Assembly: GCA_023426765.1 (NCBI GenBank)
Contig: JAEZBW010000214.1
Coordinates: 1-7,505 of the forward strand
Reading direction: 5' to 3'
DNA length: 7,505 bases
Origin: Bacillota bacterium
Lineage (GTDB): Bacteria > Bacillota > Clostridia > DSM-8532
Position numbers and translations under genes: made by a program. Positions within the stretch are counted from its first letter, which is position 1; each line of letters opens with the position of its first letter. This document shows positions 5,090 to 7,505 of the stretch, in pieces. Below the pieces are notes generated by a model, which searched no databases, was not told where the DNA came from, and saw nothing but the letters and a program-made list of their open reading frames with translations.

Positions 5090-6428
5090 CGTGGTTCTCC
5101 CCCTTTATAAAAAGATTTGCTTTTACCGCTTCAATCAAGGATGCCTGGGTATTTTCCTTGGTGTTTAAGGCCTTCAGAATATCCTCATCAATAGTTCCTT
5201 TAGTTATAATGTGATTGATAACCACCGTGTTTTTCTGGCCCTGCCGCCATAACCTTGCGTTTGCCTGTTGGTACAATTCCAGGCTCCAAGTCAGGCCAAA
5301 CCAGACAACTGTGCTGCCGCCATCCTGCAGGTTTAGCCCATGTCCAGCGGAAGCGGGGTGTGCCAATGCCAAGGGGATATTACCTTTATTCCATTCATCC
5401 ACATCAAGATCCATAGCATCAAAGCGTCGCATGATTCTATCTCTGTCATGCTGGAAGGAGTAAAAAACTAGCACCGGCTTTCCGTTTGATGCTTCAATGA
5501 CGTCCTCAAGAACATCGAGCTTATGGTCATGTATCCATTTCACCTTTCCATTTTCGTCATAAACGGCACCGTTTGCCATCTGCAGGAGTTTCACCGTAAG
5601 CGCGGCTGCATTCACCGCATCAATGTCACCATCCGCGAAAGAAAGAATCATCTCCCCTTTGAGTTTCTTATATAAACCGGTTTCTTTTTCGTTCATCTCA
5701 GTTTCCAAAACATTGTCGATTCGTTCCGGCATCTTCAAAAAGTCGCAGGCTTTCATGCTAATGCATATATCAGACAGCTTGTCGTAGATTTGCTTTTCGG
5801 CTCCAGCTTTGAGCTTGTAGGAGTATATCACATGCTGGTTCCTTTTATCCGGCAGGAAGTATTCATCCCTATATTCACCTATCGTTCTCCTCAACCTTTC
5901 TCCCCTGTCCAGCAAATAAATCTGGCTCCACAAATCTATTAACCCATTCGGTGTTGGTGTTCCTGTTAGGCCAACAATTCGGTTTATTTTCTTTCGGATT
6001 TTTCTCAATGCTTTAAACCGATTGGCTGACGGTGATTTGAAACTGGACAGCTCGTCCAACACCAACATATCAAACTGCCAATCCCAGTTCTTTGTAAGCC
6101 ATTCCGCATTTTCACGGTTGACGACATAAACATCAGCCTGCTTCTGCAGAGCTTTCAAACGTTCTCTTTCCGTTCCCAGTACCTTTGATATTTTCAAATG
6201 CTTTAAGTGGTCCCATTTTTCACACTCGCTGCTCCATGTATGCAGCGCAACACGAAGGGGCGCAACCACAAGCACCTTGCGAACTTTGCCGTCTGCAATC
6301 AATTTGCTTACAGCTGTCAACAAAATCACTGTTTTCCCCAACCCGCACTCCAAAAACAGAGCACAGGCCAGGTTCAGAAGAATAAACTTTATAGCATACT
6401 TTTGATATTCATGTGGAACAAATTTCAT
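5082..6428 (-). CDS. SNF2-family (SF2) DEAD-like helicase/translocase, phage type
   Basis: A 448-aa ATP-driven DNA translocase of the short SNF2 type common in phage replication modules. Visible motifs: Q-like N-terminus FVPHEYQKYAI (3-13), Walker A CGLGKT (28-33), motif Ia VVAPLRV (54-60), motif II DELS (125-128) in place of the usual DEAH, motif III GLTGTP (153-158), motif V HPASAGHGLNLQ (357-368) and motif VI QQANARLWRQGQ (387-398) with the arginine finger. Both RecA-like lobes are complete and no accessory DNA-binding domain is attached. The frame reaches up to 6482, but the ATG at 6428 has GGAGGT seven bases upstream, so I use it. It overlaps the VRR-NUC gene by 20 bp. Such neighbours often act together, suggesting that the helicase exposes or moves along branched DNA that the nuclease cuts (inference). 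Confidence 0.95.
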   Translation of the reverse strand: MKFVPHEYQKYAIKFILLNLACALFLECGLGKTVILLTAVSKLIADGKVRKVLVVAPLRVALHTWSSECEKWDHLKHLKISKVLGTERERLKALQKQADVYVVNRENAEWLTKNWDWQFDMLVLDELSSFKSPSANRFKALRKIRKKINRIVGLTGTPTPNGLIDLWSQIYLLDRGERLRRTIGEYRDEYFLPDKRNQHVIYSYKLKAGAEKQIYDKLSDICISMKACDFLKMPERIDNVLETEMNEKETGLYKKLKGEMILSFADGDIDAVNAAALTVKLLQMANGAVYDENGKVKWIHDHKLDVLEDVIEASNGKPVLVFYSFQHDRDRIMRRFDAMDLDVDEWNKGNIPLALAHPASAGHGLNLQDGGSTVVWFGLTWSLELYQQANARLWRQGQKNTVVINHIITKGTIDEDILKALNTKENTQASLIEAVKANLFIKGENHDE

Positions 6429-6690
6429 CCAACACACCTCCAATCTGGCTGGCCTCATCAATGCAAAAAACCATAAAGCCAAGTCTCTCTATCTGTTCTT
6501 TGCGTTTTGTCTGTAAAGGCCGCATTTTTTCTCCCGTGGCTTTCAATTCAACAAAAGCCATCCTACCTTTAGGTAAAAGCAGCAATCTATCAGGCACTCC
6601 TGCCATTCCAGGAGACACAAATTTCAATGCAAGGCCGCCTTTTTTCTTTACGCCCCGCACAAGCAAATTCTCCAAAGCCTTCTCCCTCAA
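6409..6690 (-). CDS. VRR-NUC domain nuclease
   Basis: A 93-aa stand-alone PD-(D/E)XK nuclease of the VRR-NUC family, which in phages and in eukaryotic FAN1 cuts or processes branched DNA. The core is GVPDRLLLLP (31-40) with Asp34, then RMAFVELKATGEKMRPLQ (43-60) with Glu48 and Lys50 as the E-x-K catalytic pair and Gln60 as the conserved downstream Gln. The final strand is GFMVFCIDEASQI (71-83). Length is normal for phage versions. Translation starts at a TTG: AAGGAGGA ends five bases upstream and no ATG exists in the N-terminal part. The 3' end overlaps the SNF2-type gene by 20 bp, so the two are coupled. One exact copy of the TGTGCGGGG repeat lies inside the gene (6653-6661), encoding part of LVRGVK. 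Confidence 0.93.
   Translation of the reverse strand: MREKALENLLVRGVKKKGGLALKFVSPGMAGVPDRLLLLPKGRMAFVELKATGEKMRPLQTKRKEQIERLGFMVFCIDEASQIGGVLDEICST
6436..6441 (-). promoter_or_regulatory. Ribosome binding site deciding the SNF2-type start
   Basis: GGAGGT on the minus strand, seven bases before the ATG at 6428 and inside the VRR-NUC coding sequence. It excludes the longer frame starting at 6482, whose extra 18 residues have no family-like content. Confidence 0.8.
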
Positions 6691-6694
6691 GGTT

Positions 6695-6703
6695 TTCCTC
6701 CTT
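6695..6703 (-). promoter_or_regulatory. Ribosome binding site deciding the TTG start of VRR-NUC
   Basis: AAGGAGGAA on the minus strand, close before the TTG at 6690. It is the strongest Shine-Dalgarno match near the gene and is the reason for accepting a TTG start. Confidence 0.75.
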
Positions 6704-6730
6704 TTTTGATGTGTGGGGCTTCGGGGGTTC

Positions 6731-6782
6731 CCTTAATATATATATTTATATTTATATTTATATTTTTATATATATAATAAGG
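6731..6782. repeat. 52-bp AT-rich inverted repeat with TTTATA core repeats
   Basis: The arms CCTTAATATATATA (6731-6744) and TATATATAATAAGG (6769-6782) are inverted complements with one mismatch in 14. The core between them is made of about four head-to-tail TTTATA-like units. Apart from the four terminal G/C bases the block is pure A/T. It could melt easily, form a cruciform, or mark slippage in a low-complexity tract. Confidence 0.85.
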
Positions 6783-6794
6783 AAGATAAGAACA

Positions 6795-6867
6795 CCCCGC
6801 ACACTCAGTATTATCAATGCTTTCAACCCCGCACAAGCCATGCACAAGCCCCGCACAGCCCCGCACA
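6795..6867 (-). repeat. Iteron-like direct repeats, unit TGTGCGGGG
   Basis: On the minus strand exact copies of TGTGCGGGG occupy 6867-6859, 6857-6849, 6835-6827 and 6803-6795. A degenerate copy TGTGCATGG lies at 6846-6838. Start-to-start spacings are 10, 11, 11 and 32 bp, that is one helical turn each, then about three turns, so bound proteins would line up on one face. A further exact copy lies at 6661-6653, and a one-mismatch inverted copy TGTGTGGGG on the plus strand at 6710-6718. The array begins two bases after the primase-helicase stop codon. Confidence 0.85.
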
Positions 6868-6868
6868 A

Positions 6869-7505
6869 TTATCCCTTTACATAAACGCTGATATGGTTTC
6901 CAGTAATTCGTTTCCGTTTGGTGACAAACCCGAACTTCTTTTTCAGAACCTTTCCAAACTCATTGTTGGCCAGTGGAATGTATCCGTTTTCCCTACACCA
7001 GACAGCATAGGTGTGGTACACCTCCCTGGTAGGTTCGTTCTCAATCTTAAACTCTTCACCGAAGTACATAACCGGATTGTTTTCCTTTTCATACTCCGAC
7101 AGCAACATCTCAACTTTTTTACTGTCAGAGAATGAGTTGGCTCTAATAACTCTCTTTAATCCTTCAAGGCCTAGGAAGAGCAAATACCCAATGGCATCAT
7201 CCTCAAGTAGCTTGTCTTCGATATAAGGGTCGAAGTCGGGATCGGTTTCCTTAAACTCCGCATCGAACGGAATGATAAGGAGCCTGCGCTTTACTGCGTT
7301 TGATTTGTCCTTCATCTTCGGTACCTTATTACAGCTAAATATAAGAGTGGCATAGTTCTTGAAGGCGAACGGGTCTTTACCTTTACGCTCAGCAGTTATC
7401 ACCTCACCGGTGACAAGCTTTTTGAAGATGCTATTGTCCTCGATATACTTCTCCGGAATATCATCACCAATGTTGGCAAGCTTTCCATAAATCTCCGCAA
7501 GCCGG
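6869..7505 (-). CDS. Phage primase-helicase, D5/P4 family, C-terminal part (start outside window)
   Basis: The last 211 residues of a superfamily 3 helicase, normally fused behind a primase domain, which primes and unwinds phage DNA at the fork. The frame runs in from the window edge without a stop. Visible features are the SF3 segment KLANIGDDIP (fragment residues 8-17), IEDNSIFKKLVTGE (21-34), ERKGKDPFAFKN (39-50), sensor motif LIFSCNKVP (54-62) with its conserved Asn, and the arginine-finger region KRRLLIIPF (72-80). A winged-helix-like end follows (YHTYAVWCRENGYIPLANNEFGKVL), matching the family C-terminus. The Walker A site lies upstream, outside the window. A GTG at 7402 is internal and not a start, because the reading frame before it encodes conserved family sequence. 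Directly after the stop comes the TGTGCGGGG repeat array, which may be this protein's own origin region. Confidence 0.95.
   Translation of the reverse strand, partial: RLAEIYGKLANIGDDIPEKYIEDNSIFKKLVTGEVITAERKGKDPFAFKNYATLIFSCNKVPKMKDKSNAVKRRLLIIPFDAEFKETDPDFDPYIEDKLLEDDAIGYLLFLGLEGLKRVIRANSFSDSKKVEMLLSEYEKENNPVMYFGEEFKIENEPTREVYHTYAVWCRENGYIPLANNEFGKVLKKKFGFVTKRKRITGNHISVYVKG

Larger units (their letters stand above)
6653..6867. other. Candidate replication origin or operator array: phased repeats beside an AT-rich inverted repeat
   Basis: The gap between the primase-helicase stop and VRR-NUC combines a cluster of TGTGCGGGG repeats (minus strand; main array 6827-6867, one at 6795, one inside VRR-NUC at 6653) with a 52-bp almost pure A/T tract (6731-6782). 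Iterons beside an AT-rich unwinding region next to a replication gene is the classic layout of theta origins in phages and plasmids. The repeats could instead be sites for a repressor of the VRR-NUC operon. No DnaA box was seen. Assignment as origin is inference. Confidence 0.45.

Noticed and set aside
6773..6778. TATAAT on the plus strand within the AT tract
   Set aside because: It is expected by chance in a TA-rich repeat, has no -35 partner, and no plus-strand gene follows.
6795..6867. CRISPR array
   Set aside because: The units are only 9 bp with 1-2 bp gaps, far from the repeat and spacer sizes of CRISPR, and no cas gene is near.
7400..7402. GTG as the start of the primase-helicase fragment
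   Set aside because: The upstream in-frame sequence (KLANIGDDIP, IEDNSIFKKLVTGE) is conserved family sequence, so the gene continues beyond the window.

Overview
All the genes I can support lie on the minus strand, so the window reads biologically from right (7505) to left (1). They form a compact cassette of the kind carried by temperate phages and prophages of Clostridia. That assignment rests on strong AGGAGG-type ribosome sites, use of TTG and GTG starts, overlapping genes, and a typical gene set: P4/D5-type primase-helicase, VRR-NUC nuclease, SNF2-type helicase, a small Cys-rich protein, a sigma-4-like regulator, an HNH endonuclease and orphan DNA methyltransferases. No integrase, structural or host gene is present, so I cannot tell an integrated prophage from a free phage, nor name the genus.

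Right part (7505 to 4426), replication and regulation. The C-terminal third of a primase-helicase ends at 6869. Directly after its stop codon comes a non-coding block with phased TGTGCGGGG repeats next to a 52-bp AT-only-like inverted repeat. It looks like a replication origin or a repressor-binding array. It is followed by a VRR-NUC nuclease (TTG start), an SNF2-type helicase overlapping it by 20 bp, a 77-aa Cys-rich protein overlapping by 8 bp, and a 146-aa sigma-4-like regulator overlapping by 11 bp. These four are almost certainly one translationally coupled transcript.

Middle (4357 to 3669), packaging-like. A 123-aa HNH endonuclease is followed by 317 bp without a credible gene. This stretch is rich in G/C homopolymer runs and palindromes. 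Its position after a phage HNH gene suggests a cos (cohesive-end) site or a structured leader.

Left part (3668 to 1), DNA modification. A helix-turn-helix protein with two zinc-knuckle-like Cys4 clusters overlaps by 4 bp (ATGA) a beta-class N6-adenine/N4-cytosine methyltransferase carrying an N-terminal ParB-like domain. A clear hairpin plus T-run (intrinsic-terminator-like) then precedes a full-length C5-cytosine methyltransferase. After that comes a conserved phage protein of unknown function, cut by the window edge and often labelled 'virulence-related'. No restriction endonuclease partner is visible, so the two methyltransferases most likely protect phage DNA from host restriction.

The least explained elements are non-coding: the repeat/AT block at 6653-6867 and the G/C-run block at 3669-3985.
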